From the NCBI RefSeq assembly GCF_006175985.1, contig NZ_SRSH01000018.1, forward strand, positions 42,318 to 106,317: 64,000 nt of DNA, written 5' to 3'. The notes below the pieces were generated by a model that saw only the letters and a list, made by a program, of their open reading frames with translations, ran no database searches and was not told the DNA's origin. Both the position numbers and the translations under genes were made by a program. Below are positions 48,601 to 57,642 of this stretch, one piece after another. Source of the DNA: Methylotetracoccus oryzae (GTDB lineage: Bacteria; Pseudomonadota; Gammaproteobacteria; Methylococcales; Methylococcaceae). The number at the start of each line of letters is the position of its first letter. Position 1 is the stretch's first letter.

Positions 48601-49904
48601 CCGCGAATGGCGCACTGCCACAGGGCGGAGAGGTGTTAGGCACCCTCGCCACGACCGATCCCGACTCCAGCGCGTTTACCTATGCCTTGCTGGCCGGCAG
48701 CAGCGCCGGTTTCTCGATCAACAACGGCGTCGTCTCGCGCGCGTCGGCGCTGACGGCCAGCACAACCTACCAGTTGATCGTGCAGACCACTGACGACAGC
48801 GGTTTGAGTTACACCGAAACCTTTGTGATCCGAACCGGTACTGGCGGCAACAATACCCTGAACGGAGGCGGCAGCGATGACGTGATCTATGGCGCCGCCG
48901 GCAATGACACGGTCAACGGCAGCAGCGGCGACGACAGCCTGTTCGGCGGGTTAGGCGACGATATCCTTTCCGGGGGAATCGGCGACGACACCCTCCACTA
49001 CACCCTCGGCGAGGGCAACGACACCCTGCGGGGCGATGCCGGCAACGACCGTCTGTTGGTGACTGGCAGCGGGGCCACCGACAGCCTGACGGTCCTGGTC
49101 AACACCAGCGGCCTGATCTATCAACTGGCCGGCAGCACGGTCGCCACGATCGAGGAGATCCATCTGGACCTGGGCGCCGACGTTGATACCCTGAGCTATG
49201 CCGGCACGACGACAGCCGTCTCGGTCAACCTGTCGACCGGTTCGGCCACCGGCTTCAGTTCGATTAGCGGCATCGAGAACGTCACCGGCGGCGACGGTGC
49301 GGACGTGCTGACCGGCGATGCCAACGCCAATGTGTTGTTCGGAGGGGCTGGCGCCGACACGATCGACTTCGGCCTGGGGAATGACGACGTCAAGGACCGA
49401 GCGGTTTACTCGGACGCGAATGAGGGCGGCAACGGCGAGGTGATCCGGGACTTCGACAGCACCGGCACCGTCGCTCAAATCGATTCAATCGACCTAACCG
49501 GAGCACTCCGCACGTTACTCGACAGCGACGGCAGCGGCACACTGGGTTTTCGTGCCAGCGCTACCTCGAATAACAGTAACACCGCCGCCAACCTCGCCAG
49601 CTTCGAGGCACTTTACCTTCCGGGGACGGCCAACGACGGCGTCTCGACCGCCAATCTTACCAGCGCGGCAGCGGTGGCGGCCGAGTTCAATGCCGAGTTC
49701 AACCTGACCGTAACGGGCGGCGAGCAGACCCTGCTGCTGCTCAATGACAACACCGCCGGCAGCCACCAGGCCGCGCTCTGGCTCTATACGGAGGCCACCG
49801 CCGGCACCAGCCTCAATAACCCGATCAGCGCGGCCGAACTCACGTTGATCGGCGTGATCGAAGCCAATGCGGCCGTTCTGATGAGCCAGATCGCGTTGAC
49901 TTAG
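45690..49904 (+). CDS. Large ELWxTDGT-repeat/cadherin-like/RTX surface protein
   Basis: 1404 residues, acidic, almost free of Cys. Residues 1-445: nine repeats of 49 residues with core ELWITDGTAAGTQLLKDI and a following TALGNGQ. Then a cadherin-like domain (about 450-550), three nearly identical Ig/cadherin-like domains of about 100 residues (each opening NDAPTLANAIADQNATED), a VCBS-like domain (about 850-950), another cadherin-like stretch, and from about 1050 RTX calcium-binding nonapeptides (GAAGNDTVNGSSGDDSLFGG). No N-terminal signal is seen; a C-terminal type I secretion signal is expected from the RTX repeats. The secretion ABC transporter is not nearby. GGAG 8 bases before the ATG. Probably an adhesin or biofilm protein. 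Confidence 0.9.
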   Translation: MPNQTGRWLFRADDGNTGTELWITDGTTAGTYLLKDINPGVGWSSPDGFAALGNGLVLFQADDGTTGTELWITDGTAAGTQLLKDIRLGTGSSSPSQFTALGNGLVLFQANDGASGFELWVTDGTAAGTQLLKDIRSGTGSSSPTQFTALGNGQALFTANDGTTGLELWVTDGTAAGTQLLKDIRSGTGSSVPSQFTALGNGQVLFTASDATHGTELWITDGTTAGTQLLKDINSGTSSSAPLEFTALGNGQWVFRTSDGVNGYELWITDGSAAGTQLLKDIRPGASSSSPTGFTALGNGQLLFRANDGTAGSELWITDGTAAGTQLLKDIVAGTGSSSPSDFATLGNGLVLFVATDDTNGYELWVTDGTAAGTQMLKDINTGPNSSVPTYFTALGNGQAIFQAQDGPTGVELWITDGTVTGTQRLKDIYPGTEDSFPSAFFRLPSPNEPPVLDGTPAILPNGTEDQTYTLNAAALLQGYSDPDGDTLQVGGLLASQGSLTDNGDGTWTFTPPADYSGTVTITYIVSDGNGGSVSAALQLVLDPVNDAPTLANALVDQNATEDAVFSFQVPANAFADVDAGDTLAYSATLADGSPLPAWLGFDPGTRTFTGTPTNGDVGTLSLKVTATDSTGAIVSDTFDLVIANTNDAPTLANAIADQNATEDAAFSFTFAADTFADVDLGDTLTYTATLADGSPLPTWLAFDPGTRTFSGTPTNGDVGTLSLKVTTTDSAGALVSDTFDLVITNTNDAPTLAHAIADQNATEDATFSFTFAADTFADVDLGDTLSYTATLVGGAALPAWLSFDAATRTFSGMPSNDDVGTLSITVTATDSAGAQVSDTFDLAIANVNDPAVIGGTLNGTLAEDAVSNSIEGTLTISDVDSPATFQAVTTPTTSDQGYGTFTVTAAGTWTYVLNNSHPAVDALATGQQLTDSFTVVAADGTTQSIAITIDGNTDVTGLPPTDIRWTGSPPANGALPQGGEVLGTLATTDPDSSAFTYALLAGSSAGFSINNGVVSRASALTASTTYQLIVQTTDDSGLSYTETFVIRTGTGGNNTLNGGGSDDVIYGAAGNDTVNGSSGDDSLFGGLGDDILSGGIGDDTLHYTLGEGNDTLRGDAGNDRLLVTGSGATDSLTVLVNTSGLIYQLAGSTVATIEEIHLDLGADVDTLSYAGTTTAVSVNLSTGSATGFSSISGIENVTGGDGADVLTGDANANVLFGGAGADTIDFGLGNDDVKDRAVYSDANEGGNGEVIRDFDSTGTVAQIDSIDLTGALRTLLDSDGSGTLGFRASATSNNSNTAANLASFEALYLPGTANDGVSTANLTSAAAVAAEFNAEFNLTVTGGEQTLLLLNDNTAGSHQAALWLYTEATAGTSLNNPISAAELTLIGVIEANAAVLMSQIALT
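45717..47028 (+). repeat. Nine tandem 147-bp coding repeats
   Basis: Units of exactly 147 bases encoding the 49-residue repeat; neighbouring units share long identical stretches (for example around ACCCAGCTGCTGAAGGACAT). Such near-identity points to recent duplication or gene conversion and predicts copy-number variation between strains. Confidence 0.85.
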
Positions 49905-49921
49905 CCGGTAGCGCCTCGGGC

Positions 49922-50070
49922 GTAACCATTCACCCTGCTGCCTTGTTGGGCAGTGGGAGCGAGCGGGGAGGGCGAGACCGTCTGCGGGAGGGAACCCGCA
50001 GCCGAGCCTCCAGGAACGGATTCACGGCGTGTCTCGGTCTCCCCGACCGCTCCCGCGAGGTGGGGGTGAA
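49922..50070. repeat. Dispersed intergenic element, copy 2 (inverted)
   Basis: Reverse complement of the element at 18163-18317, again in an intergenic gap, just past the stop codon of the large repeat protein and before the CLC gene. Begins GTAACCATTCACC and ends near GGTGAA. It contains the same CTGCGGG...CCCGCAG hairpin. Confidence 0.8.
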
Positions 50071-50189
50071 GAGTTGCCCCTCGGGCGGAGCGGTGACGCC
50101 AGGCAGTTGGACAATCCGACCGCCGCTCGCGTCACGGCCCCCACGTCGCAACACCCCCTTGCCGGGCTGGCGGCGGCGCTCAGCCGCCC

Positions 50190-51566
50190 TCACTTGCTTG
50201 CCCGGCGACCAGGGCGGCGCCTTACCGTCTGCGCCAGATCCCGCTCCAGCAAGGCCTCGTAAATGGGCAGATCGTGCAGCGCATCGGCCGTGATCAGCGC
50301 GGCAAAGCAGGCGGCGAACAGGGGCAGCACCAGCCCATAGTTGCCGGTCATTTCGATGATCAGCACGATTCCCGTCAGAGGCGCTCTGACCACCCCGGTG
50401 AAATACGCCGCCATGCCGACGACGGCGAATACCCGCGGATCCGCATCCGCTCCGGCGAACCAGATATTCACCGCGTCCCCCAGCCCGAGACCGGCAAGCG
50501 CACCGAGCACCAGGATGGGTGAAAAGATCCCGCCCGCAACCCCGGTACCGTAACCGCCGATCGTCAGCGCAAACCTCAGCAGGAAGTACGCCGGAATGGC
50601 ACCGAGCGCGAGCGTGTTCCCGTCCAGCACGACGCCGACGAAGCGCTGCCCGCTGCCCAGCACTGCGGGCGCCTGCCAGCCGACGTAAGCCGTCACCGCG
50701 GCCCACACCATCCACCACAGGAAGGTCACCGCCGGCCGGGACCGGCCCGCCAGCACGCGGGACGAGTACAGCAGGCATTGGTTGAACAGGACCCCCAACA
50801 CACCGCAGAGCACTCCCAGCAACAGAAACAGCGGCAACAGGGACAAGGCCGGCGTGGCCATCAGGGGCAGACGGAACACGGGAAACTGCCCGAGCGTGAC
50901 CCGGCACACCATATCCGCCGTCAGGCAGGCGATCGCCGCGACGAAGAATCCGGACGACGCGGTGCGGCCTTGCAGTTCCTCCAGCACGAACACGAGACCG
51001 GACAGCGGCGCATTGAACGCTGCCGACAAACCGGCAGCGGCACCGGCCGCGATGAACAACCGCCGCTCGCCCTCATCTGCGGCAGACACGGGGGTGAGCC
51101 CCTTGCCCACCGCCGCGCCCATCTGCACCGTAGGGCCTTCCCGCCCGAGCGCCAATCCCGCGCCGATTCCGATTACGCCACTGACAAACTTGACGATGAG
51201 CAAGGGAAATGCCCTGAGCTCACGGTCCCCTTGCAGCACGGCCTTCAGATGCGGAATCCCGCTTCCGGCGGCTTCGGGCGAAAACCGGCGAACCAGCCAG
51301 GCCGCGGCAACAATGGCTATCAGCGTCAGCGCTCCCAGGGCCAGCAAGCCCGCTGGACCATAAGGCTTGGCCGCGGCACTGAACGCCTCGCGGGCGCTTT
51401 CGGCGAAGTCGAGCGCGAGGTGGAAGGCGACGGCGACGACCCCGGCACACAGCCCGACCCACACGGCATGGGGCAGCAGTCGCCGCCGCTGCAGGTCGGC
51501 GGCCGAATAACGACGGCGTTGCTGCTGCAATGCGGAGGGAGCTCGATGATCGTCGCTGGGTCGCAT
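50190..51566 (-). CDS. CLC-family chloride/proton antiporter
   Basis: 458-residue membrane protein with all CLC signatures: GSGIPHLK, GREGPTVQ holding the gating Glu, GGIFSP (GxFxP), and LPIYEAL with the Tyr of the ion path. The Glu pair in VFVLEELQ matches the inner proton Glu of exchangers, so it is likely a 2Cl-/H+ antiporter rather than a channel. No C-terminal CBS domains. The ATG at 51566 is used. Bacterial members take part in acid resistance and charge balance. Confidence 0.92.
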   Translation of the reverse strand: MRPSDDHRAPSALQQQRRRYSAADLQRRRLLPHAVWVGLCAGVVAVAFHLALDFAESAREAFSAAAKPYGPAGLLALGALTLIAIVAAAWLVRRFSPEAAGSGIPHLKAVLQGDRELRAFPLLIVKFVSGVIGIGAGLALGREGPTVQMGAAVGKGLTPVSAADEGERRLFIAAGAAAGLSAAFNAPLSGLVFVLEELQGRTASSGFFVAAIACLTADMVCRVTLGQFPVFRLPLMATPALSLLPLFLLLGVLCGVLGVLFNQCLLYSSRVLAGRSRPAVTFLWWMVWAAVTAYVGWQAPAVLGSGQRFVGVVLDGNTLALGAIPAYFLLRFALTIGGYGTGVAGGIFSPILVLGALAGLGLGDAVNIWFAGADADPRVFAVVGMAAYFTGVVRAPLTGIVLIIEMTGNYGLVLPLFAACFAALITADALHDLPIYEALLERDLAQTVRRRPGRRASK

Positions 51567-51915
51567 GCGGGGATGGCAGGTCTCGGGCGTAAGTCAGAAG
51601 TCCGGGCGGTGGGTCACATTGCGTACACCGGTCGATCCGAAAATGGTAATGGTGTAGGTGACTTTACGGATGTTGCCGCCGGTCGAATTAGGTATAGTTT
51701 GACCTATATCGGTCAGCTGCCCCAGCCTCTTCAACAGTTTAAACAAGGGCCTAGCAAGGGCACGGGCTTAGACAAAAGGAGGGCAAGGCCGCTGGAAACG
51801 TAAGCCCACTGACCCATGGACAGGCGCCGACACCGCGTCTCCTCCCTCGCCAAAAGGCTCAGTGCCCGGCAGGGAAATACTCTATTCCCTATTTGCAATC
51901 CGTGTTGGTATACGC
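51567..51915. other. Divergent regulatory region between CLC and the beta-helix protein
   Basis: 349 bases without a gene. At 51690-51707 lies TAGGT-8-ACCTA with TATAGT (51694-51699) in the spacer, an AT-rich palindrome very like the one upstream of the ELW-repeat gene at 45525-45559. Confidence 0.4.
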
Positions 51916-54900
51916 ATGAAGAATGCTTTTGCCGTCTGCTTACTGCTCGTCTCCTGGTGCCATTACGGCATCGCCAGCGAAACGGCAAGAGCCCTGCCAC
52001 CCGGTTTTCTCGACGTGACGACCGTTGCCGGCGTCTATCCCAACGACCCTGCCGGAGACTCGACCGCCGGGATAAGGAATGCAATGAATAGTGCATTCCA
52101 GGCCAATCAGACCCTGTATTTCCCGGCCAACACCGTACTTTACGTCTCCGACACCCTATACGGCGTCCAACCTCCCGCACCCTGCGTCGATCCGCAGCGC
52201 CGCTCCTACCGGCTCTGGGGCGGCGGACGAAACGGCGCCCGTCCGCGTATCGTGCTGAAGGACTCGGCGGCTGGTTTCGGGACAGCCGCGTCGCCCAAGC
52301 GTCTGATTCACATCGGGAAGGACACGACGGGTGACGGCGTGATCGATGCCGCCGGGGAATCGTGTGCATTCGGGCATGTCATCAAGAACATCGACCTGGT
52401 TTTGGGCAACAACCCGGGCGCCATAGGCATCGAAATGGCCGTGGCCCAGGAAAGCGTTCTCGAGGACGTGAACATCGATGCGACCGGGGCCTACGCCGGT
52501 ATCACCGGCGTTCCGGGGCGCGGTGTCGCGGTCGGAAACATCCAGATTACCGGCGGGCAATACGGCTTTCGGGTAGCCGGCGTCGGACTGTCGCTGTATG
52601 GCATACGCCTTTTGAATCAGACGACGGCGGCCATTTGGGAGACGGCTTCACGCAGCTTTGCGATCGTTGGCTTCGACATCAGGCCGGCCAGTGGCAGCGC
52701 GATCCAGACCGCCGGTACGATCCGGGATGCCGGCCATGTCGGGCTGTACGACGGCCGGATCGAACTCCCCTTCCCCGGCATCGCCATCGACAACAATGCC
52801 CGGCGCATCGTCGATCTGCGGAATGTTTACTTTCAGAAGGGCCTGTCGATCATCACGAACGGATCGGACGGTTCAGTCGCCGGAAGTCCTTCGAACTGGT
52901 CGCTCGTCAACACCTATACCTACACCCCGGTAACGGTCGCCACCGGCTTGACGAGCTGGAACCTGATCGATGGCCTGAAAAGCCGCAACGACAATCTCAA
53001 CCTGGACAACGCTGCGCCGTCCCCGCCGTCCGACCTGATAGCCCGGCACCTCTGGGCCGGCTCCCCGGACCTGCTGGATCCCCAGGTCGTCTACGTCACC
53101 GACGCGCCATTCCATGCCGATGGCACGGGCCAGACGGACACGACATCGGCCCTGCAGGCCGCGATCGACTCGACCGAGCCGGGGCAAGCCAATGCCGGAA
53201 AATGGCTCTTCGTTCCTCCCGGAACCTATCAGGTCGCCGCACCGCTACTGCTGAAGAGCCACACGCACCTGTTCGGCGTTCCCTTCGGACAGTCGTCGGT
53301 GTACGCGGCCGACTCGTGGACGGGAAGCCTGACTGACAATGCCTGGGTGATCGACACCGTCAACGACGCGGCTGCGGAAACCAGCATCGAGTACCTCCTG
53401 ACCAACTGGGCAAGCCGCTGGAACACCAAGGGCCTGAAGATCGGCGTATTGCGTTGGCGGGTCGGCGAGCGCTCGGTCATGCGCGGCATGAGGCCCCTGA
53501 CGCTGCCTTACCAATGCGAAGACCAGCCGCGGCAGATCTATCGCGTCGAAGGCAACGGGGGCGGACGCTGGTATACCTGGTACGAAGCGCTGCAGGCGGC
53601 GGGCAATGGGGTGGAAACCGACGGCGACTGCGACATCGCCCTGTGGATGAACCCCGACTTCCGCAAGCTCTCCATCGTCGGCACCACCCAGCCCTTCTCG
53701 ATATACGGCGCGAATCCCGAACACGGCGGCAGTCCTTCCACCCATCCGGCCAGCCCGTTCATCGAGATCACGGACAGTGCCAATGTTCGCGCCTTCGGCA
53801 TGAAAGTCGAGACCAACGGACCCGTCCTGTCGCTGACGCGATCCACGAACATCTTCATCGGGTCGTCGCACGCATACAACTTCGGCACGGTCGCGCTCCC
53901 TTACGTTCGGGTCGACGGCAGCAACAACTTTGCGATGACCTTGATCGCCGCCTGGGGCGGCAGCACCGCGCCGCTGGTCGACGAAACCGGCATGCCACCG
54001 TCCGATATCGTCTATCACGACGCGGAGTTGGGAATCTATTCCCGCGGAAGCCTCAACTGGTCGGCCTGGTCCGCACGCCATGGCCCCAAGTACCAGATTT
54101 CCGCCGCTGCCGGAAGCAACGGCATCATCTCCCCGGACACGGTAACGGTCGATCAATGGTCGGACCAGACTTTCACGATCGCCCCTGACCCGGGTTACCG
54201 GGTAGCAGCCGTCGAGGTGGATCAAACGAGCGCTACCCCCACCGACAGCTACACCTTCAGGGGTGTCCAGGATAACCACACGCTGACCGCAAGCTTTGAG
54301 CCGATTCCACCGGCGACGGCCAGCCTGAGCGCATCGACCACGAACATCACCGATGGCGATCCCGCAACCCTCACCTGGTCGTCCACCGATGCCACGCGCT
54401 GCGAGGCGGGAGGCCCATGGACTATCGACCCAGGGCAGTTATCCGGTACGCAGTCGGTTTCGCCCAGTACCAGCGCCGATTATTCGATAACCTGTACCGG
54501 CGAGGGCGGCAGCGGCACGGCCGCCGTCTCGATCGTCGTCAAGCCGAAAACCTACACGATCACCGCATCGGCGGGGACCAATGGATCGATCACGCCGAGC
54601 GGCGAGGTGGCCGTGGAAAAGGGCAAGAGCCAGGCGTTCACCCTCACACCGAACGCCGGATACCGCATCGCGGCGGTGATCGTGGATGGTGCCGATGTCG
54701 GCCCGGTCAGCAGCTATTCGTTCGCGTCCGTCACGGCCAACCATTCCATCGTCGCGAGCTTCGAGCGAATACCCGAGCCCACCGTCAATCTAACCGCATC
54801 GGCCACGAACATCACCGATGGAGAGGCGGCGACGTTGACCTGGTCGTCCACCGACGCCACGCGCTGCGAGGCGGGAGGCCCGTGGAACATAGCGCCAGAC

Positions 54901-56403
54901 CAGCTTACCGGAACATTCTCGGTTTCACCGGGCGCCACATCCGCGTACACGTTGAGCTGCACCGGCGAGGGCGGCACCGGCACGGCCGCCGTCACCATCG
55001 TCGTAGGGCCGAAGACCTATACGATCACCGCATCGGCCGGGGCCAACGGGTCGATCACGCCCAGCGGTGAAATCGCCGTTGAGAAAGACAAAGGCCAGGA
55101 CTTCATACTGACCCCGAACGCCGGATACCGCATCGCCTCGGTGGTCGTGGATGGTGCCGATGTCGGTCCGGTCAGCACCTATTCCTTCGTGTCCGTCACG
55201 GCCATTCATTCGATCGCCGCGAGCTTCGAGCGCATACCCGAGCCCACCGTCAATCTGACCGCATCGGCGACGAACATCACCGACGGAGAGGCGGCGACGT
55301 TGACCTGGTCGTCCACCGAAGCCACACGCTGCGAAGCGGGAGGCCCGTGGAGCATCGCTCCAAGCCAGCTCACCGGGACTCTGTCGGTGTCACCCGGCAC
55401 CACGTCCACGTACACGCTGAGCTGCACCGGCGAGGGCGGCACCGGCACGGCCGCCGTCACGCTCGTCGTGGCGCCGAAGACCTACACGATCACCGCGTCC
55501 GCCGGTACCAATGGATCGATCTCGCCCAGCGGTAACGTTACCGTGGTGAAAGGGGCAAGCCAGGCCTTCGCCCTGACACCGAACACCGGATACCGTGTCG
55601 CATCGGTGGTCGTGGATGGCGTCAATGTCGGTCCCGTCAGCGCCTATTCCTTTGCGACCGTCACGGCAGACCATACGATCGCAGCAAGCTTCGAACGGAT
55701 ACCCGCCCCCACCGTCACCCTGACCGCCTCGGCCACTAACATTACCGACGGCGACGCGGCGACACTGAGCTGGTCGTCCACCGAGGCCACACGCTGCGAG
55801 GCGGGAGGCCCATGGAGCATCGCTCCAAGCCAGCTCACCGGGACTCTGTCGGTATCACCCGGCACCACGTCCACGTACACGCTGAGCTGCACCGGCGAGG
55901 GCGGCACCGGCACGGCCGCCGTGACGATCGTCGTGGCGCCGAAGACCTACACGATCACCGCGTCCGCCGGGACCAATGGATCGATCTCGCCCAGCGGCAA
56001 CATCACCGTGGCAAAAGGGGCGAGCCGGAGCTTCACCCTGGCGCCAAGGTCGGGATATCGCGTCGCGTCGCTGATCGTGGACGGTGTCAACGTGGGAGCG
56101 TTAACGGCCTACTCGTTTACGAACGTGACCGCCAATCACTCCATTGCCGGAACCTTCGAGCGGATCCCCACTCCGACCGTCACGCTGACGGCAAACCCGA
56201 CCAGCATCAGGCGGGGGCAGAGTGCGACCCTCAGCTGGACCAGCACCAATGCGACATCCTGCACGGCGAGCAGCGGCTGGTCGGGCAGCAAACCGCTCAG
56301 CGGCTCGAGCTCGGTCGCTCCGCGCTCATCCACCACTTACAACCTGTCCTGCACCGGGAGCGGTGGCTCGCGGTCGGCGAGCGTCAGAATCAGCGTGAGA
56401 TAG
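51916..56403 (+). CDS. Secreted beta-helix protein with tandem Ig-like repeats
   Basis: 1495 residues. A signal peptide (1-19, FAVCLLLVSWCHYGIAS) is followed by a parallel beta-helix region of the pectate-lyase-3/GH55 type (about 25-725), with two halves each opening in an ATDDTxALQxAID-like helix (AGIRNAMNSAF, TSALQAAIDST) and a PPGTY motif. From 730 to the end, Ig-like modules carrying a Cys pair (TRCEAGGPW...LSCTGEGG) alternate with small beta modules (YTITASAGTNGSI...ASFER): five of each type, unit length about 156 residues. Start at ATG 51916, just before the signal peptide. The catalytic substrate is unknown; a polysaccharide lyase or hydrolase is possible. No anchor or sorting signal is seen at the C-terminus. 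Confidence 0.87.
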   Translation: MKNAFAVCLLLVSWCHYGIASETARALPPGFLDVTTVAGVYPNDPAGDSTAGIRNAMNSAFQANQTLYFPANTVLYVSDTLYGVQPPAPCVDPQRRSYRLWGGGRNGARPRIVLKDSAAGFGTAASPKRLIHIGKDTTGDGVIDAAGESCAFGHVIKNIDLVLGNNPGAIGIEMAVAQESVLEDVNIDATGAYAGITGVPGRGVAVGNIQITGGQYGFRVAGVGLSLYGIRLLNQTTAAIWETASRSFAIVGFDIRPASGSAIQTAGTIRDAGHVGLYDGRIELPFPGIAIDNNARRIVDLRNVYFQKGLSIITNGSDGSVAGSPSNWSLVNTYTYTPVTVATGLTSWNLIDGLKSRNDNLNLDNAAPSPPSDLIARHLWAGSPDLLDPQVVYVTDAPFHADGTGQTDTTSALQAAIDSTEPGQANAGKWLFVPPGTYQVAAPLLLKSHTHLFGVPFGQSSVYAADSWTGSLTDNAWVIDTVNDAAAETSIEYLLTNWASRWNTKGLKIGVLRWRVGERSVMRGMRPLTLPYQCEDQPRQIYRVEGNGGGRWYTWYEALQAAGNGVETDGDCDIALWMNPDFRKLSIVGTTQPFSIYGANPEHGGSPSTHPASPFIEITDSANVRAFGMKVETNGPVLSLTRSTNIFIGSSHAYNFGTVALPYVRVDGSNNFAMTLIAAWGGSTAPLVDETGMPPSDIVYHDAELGIYSRGSLNWSAWSARHGPKYQISAAAGSNGIISPDTVTVDQWSDQTFTIAPDPGYRVAAVEVDQTSATPTDSYTFRGVQDNHTLTASFEPIPPATASLSASTTNITDGDPATLTWSSTDATRCEAGGPWTIDPGQLSGTQSVSPSTSADYSITCTGEGGSGTAAVSIVVKPKTYTITASAGTNGSITPSGEVAVEKGKSQAFTLTPNAGYRIAAVIVDGADVGPVSSYSFASVTANHSIVASFERIPEPTVNLTASATNITDGEAATLTWSSTDATRCEAGGPWNIAPDQLTGTFSVSPGATSAYTLSCTGEGGTGTAAVTIVVGPKTYTITASAGANGSITPSGEIAVEKDKGQDFILTPNAGYRIASVVVDGADVGPVSTYSFVSVTAIHSIAASFERIPEPTVNLTASATNITDGEAATLTWSSTEATRCEAGGPWSIAPSQLTGTLSVSPGTTSTYTLSCTGEGGTGTAAVTLVVAPKTYTITASAGTNGSISPSGNVTVVKGASQAFALTPNTGYRVASVVVDGVNVGPVSAYSFATVTADHTIAASFERIPAPTVTLTASATNITDGDAATLSWSSTEATRCEAGGPWSIAPSQLTGTLSVSPGTTSTYTLSCTGEGGTGTAAVTIVVAPKTYTITASAGTNGSISPSGNITVAKGASRSFTLAPRSGYRVASLIVDGVNVGALTAYSFTNVTANHSIAGTFERIPTPTVTLTANPTSIRRGQSATLSWTSTNATSCTASSGWSGSKPLSGSSSVAPRSSTTYNLSCTGSGGSRSASVRISVR
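54310..56181 (+). repeat. Four tandem 468-bp coding repeats
   Basis: Units of 468 bases starting near 54310, 54778, 55246 and 55714. Units 3 and 4 contain stretches of over 100 nearly identical bases (around 55300-55480 and 55770-55950), pointing to recent duplication. Confidence 0.85.
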
Positions 56404-56439
56404 GGCCAAGCGGTTCGCTTAAGCGCCAGCTCGGCGCGC

Positions 56440-57642
56440 TCACTTGCGCTTCAGCGTGGCCAGTTGCCCGAGCCAGGAGCGGGCGCCGTTGTCCAGCCAG
56501 CGGCGCGCCTCGCTGGAATTTCGCAGCGTGGCGTCGAGGAAGGCTGTCGTCACACTGCGCACGGCGGCGATCTGCCGCGCGTCCGCCTTGGGATTGCGGC
56601 GGGGCAGGCCGAAGTCCGTGCCTCCGCCGCCGTATCCCGAAGACGGCACGGGCATGACGCCCTGACCACCGGACATCCCGGCTGGCCCGCCGGACCCCAT
56701 GGCGGCCTCCCGGGCGCGGGAGCGTCGCTGCAGGTACTGGTCGGCGTCCGCGCCCGACAGCAACAGATGACTTCCGCCTTGCAACACGAGTCCGAACTGC
56801 TCGCCGCCCGGAAGTGCGTTCCAGGCCGCCTGGCGCAGCGAGGCGAAGGCAAGACCGTAGGGATCGTCGTCCTCGGTCGCGGTCACGGCGAGCAAAGGCA
56901 GCCTGACACTCGCGAAGCCGGCTCCCGGCTGCCCGCTGGCCAGGCTCACGTAGGGGCTCAGCAGAATCGCGGCCTGCGGCGTCATTGCCGCTGCGACGGC
57001 CTCATCGCCTCCTTCGCCGGACAGTGCGGCGGCGGTCTGCGCGCCCAGATCGAACCCGGCCACCGCCAGATGGGCTGCATCGGCACGCGCGTAAGACAAC
57101 TCCGTCCGGGCGCGGCGCTGCAGCTCAGCCACTGCCCAGACGGCATGTTCCACGCGTCGCCGCAACGCCGAGGGCGCAAATTGCCGGCGGGCGAGCGCGC
57201 GCAGGTCGCCGGCATTGAGCGGCTCCGCGCTGCCGATCGCATGCACCAGCGACGCGGGTTGTGCCGACAGCACCGCATAGCCGGCAGCCGCCCAGGCTAG
57301 CCGCCAGGATGCGCCGGCCGTGGCATCCTCTCCGAGCCCGGGGAAATACAGCACCAACGGGAACCGCCCGGCTTCGTCCGGAACGGTATAAACGATGTCG
57401 AGTTCCGACCGATCATGCTGCCAGACCTCGCGCAGCGTAGTGGTGGCGCGGGTTCGCTCCGGGCGATAGCCGCCTTGGGCCGTGAAGCTCTCGACCTCTT
57501 CGTCAAAACCAGCCGGATCCGGACCCAGCACGCATCCGGCAACCCCCAGGACGCCGAGGCTGAGCACGACCGGCGTCAACCAGGCCCTGCCAGGATGGGC
57601 GATCGGATTCGCGGGCAGCGCTTGGCGAGAACGAGCTGTCAT
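56440..57642 (-). CDS. Alpha/beta-hydrolase-fold lipoprotein with Asp at the nucleophile elbow
   Basis: 400 residues. A lipobox LGVAGC (Cys37) follows a hydrophobic stretch, so the protein is a predicted lipoprotein. The fold resembles dienelactone hydrolase/PAF-acetylhydrolase relatives (FPLVLYFPGLGED with oxyanion region, about 94-106). The nucleophile elbow reads GFDLGA, placing Asp198 where Ser or Cys is expected; acids DDD (258-260) and His292 (GGSHLLL) could complete an Asp-His-Asp set as in haloalkane dehalogenases and epoxide hydrolases. A Gly-rich insert (about 316-340) lies near the C-terminus. ATGA overlap with the BaeR-like regulator gene, hence the same operon. Confidence 0.78.
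   Translation of the reverse strand: MTARSRQALPANPIAHPGRAWLTPVVLSLGVLGVAGCVLGPDPAGFDEEVESFTAQGGYRPERTRATTTLREVWQHDRSELDIVYTVPDEAGRFPLVLYFPGLGEDATAGASWRLAWAAAGYAVLSAQPASLVHAIGSAEPLNAGDLRALARRQFAPSALRRRVEHAVWAVAELQRRARTELSYARADAAHLAVAGFDLGAQTAAALSGEGGDEAVAAAMTPQAAILLSPYVSLASGQPGAGFASVRLPLLAVTATEDDDPYGLAFASLRQAAWNALPGGEQFGLVLQGGSHLLLSGADADQYLQRRSRAREAAMGSGGPAGMSGGQGVMPVPSSGYGGGGTDFGLPRRNPKADARQIAAVRSVTTAFLDATLRNSSEARRWLDNGARSWLGQLATLKRK

Noticed and set aside
49930..50907. Arg/Gly-rich minus-strand frame covering the dispersed repeat and the 3' part of the CLC gene
   Set aside because: It is out of frame with CLC and its end lies in the repeat element; it is a repeat-derived false frame, also suggested at 17977-18430.
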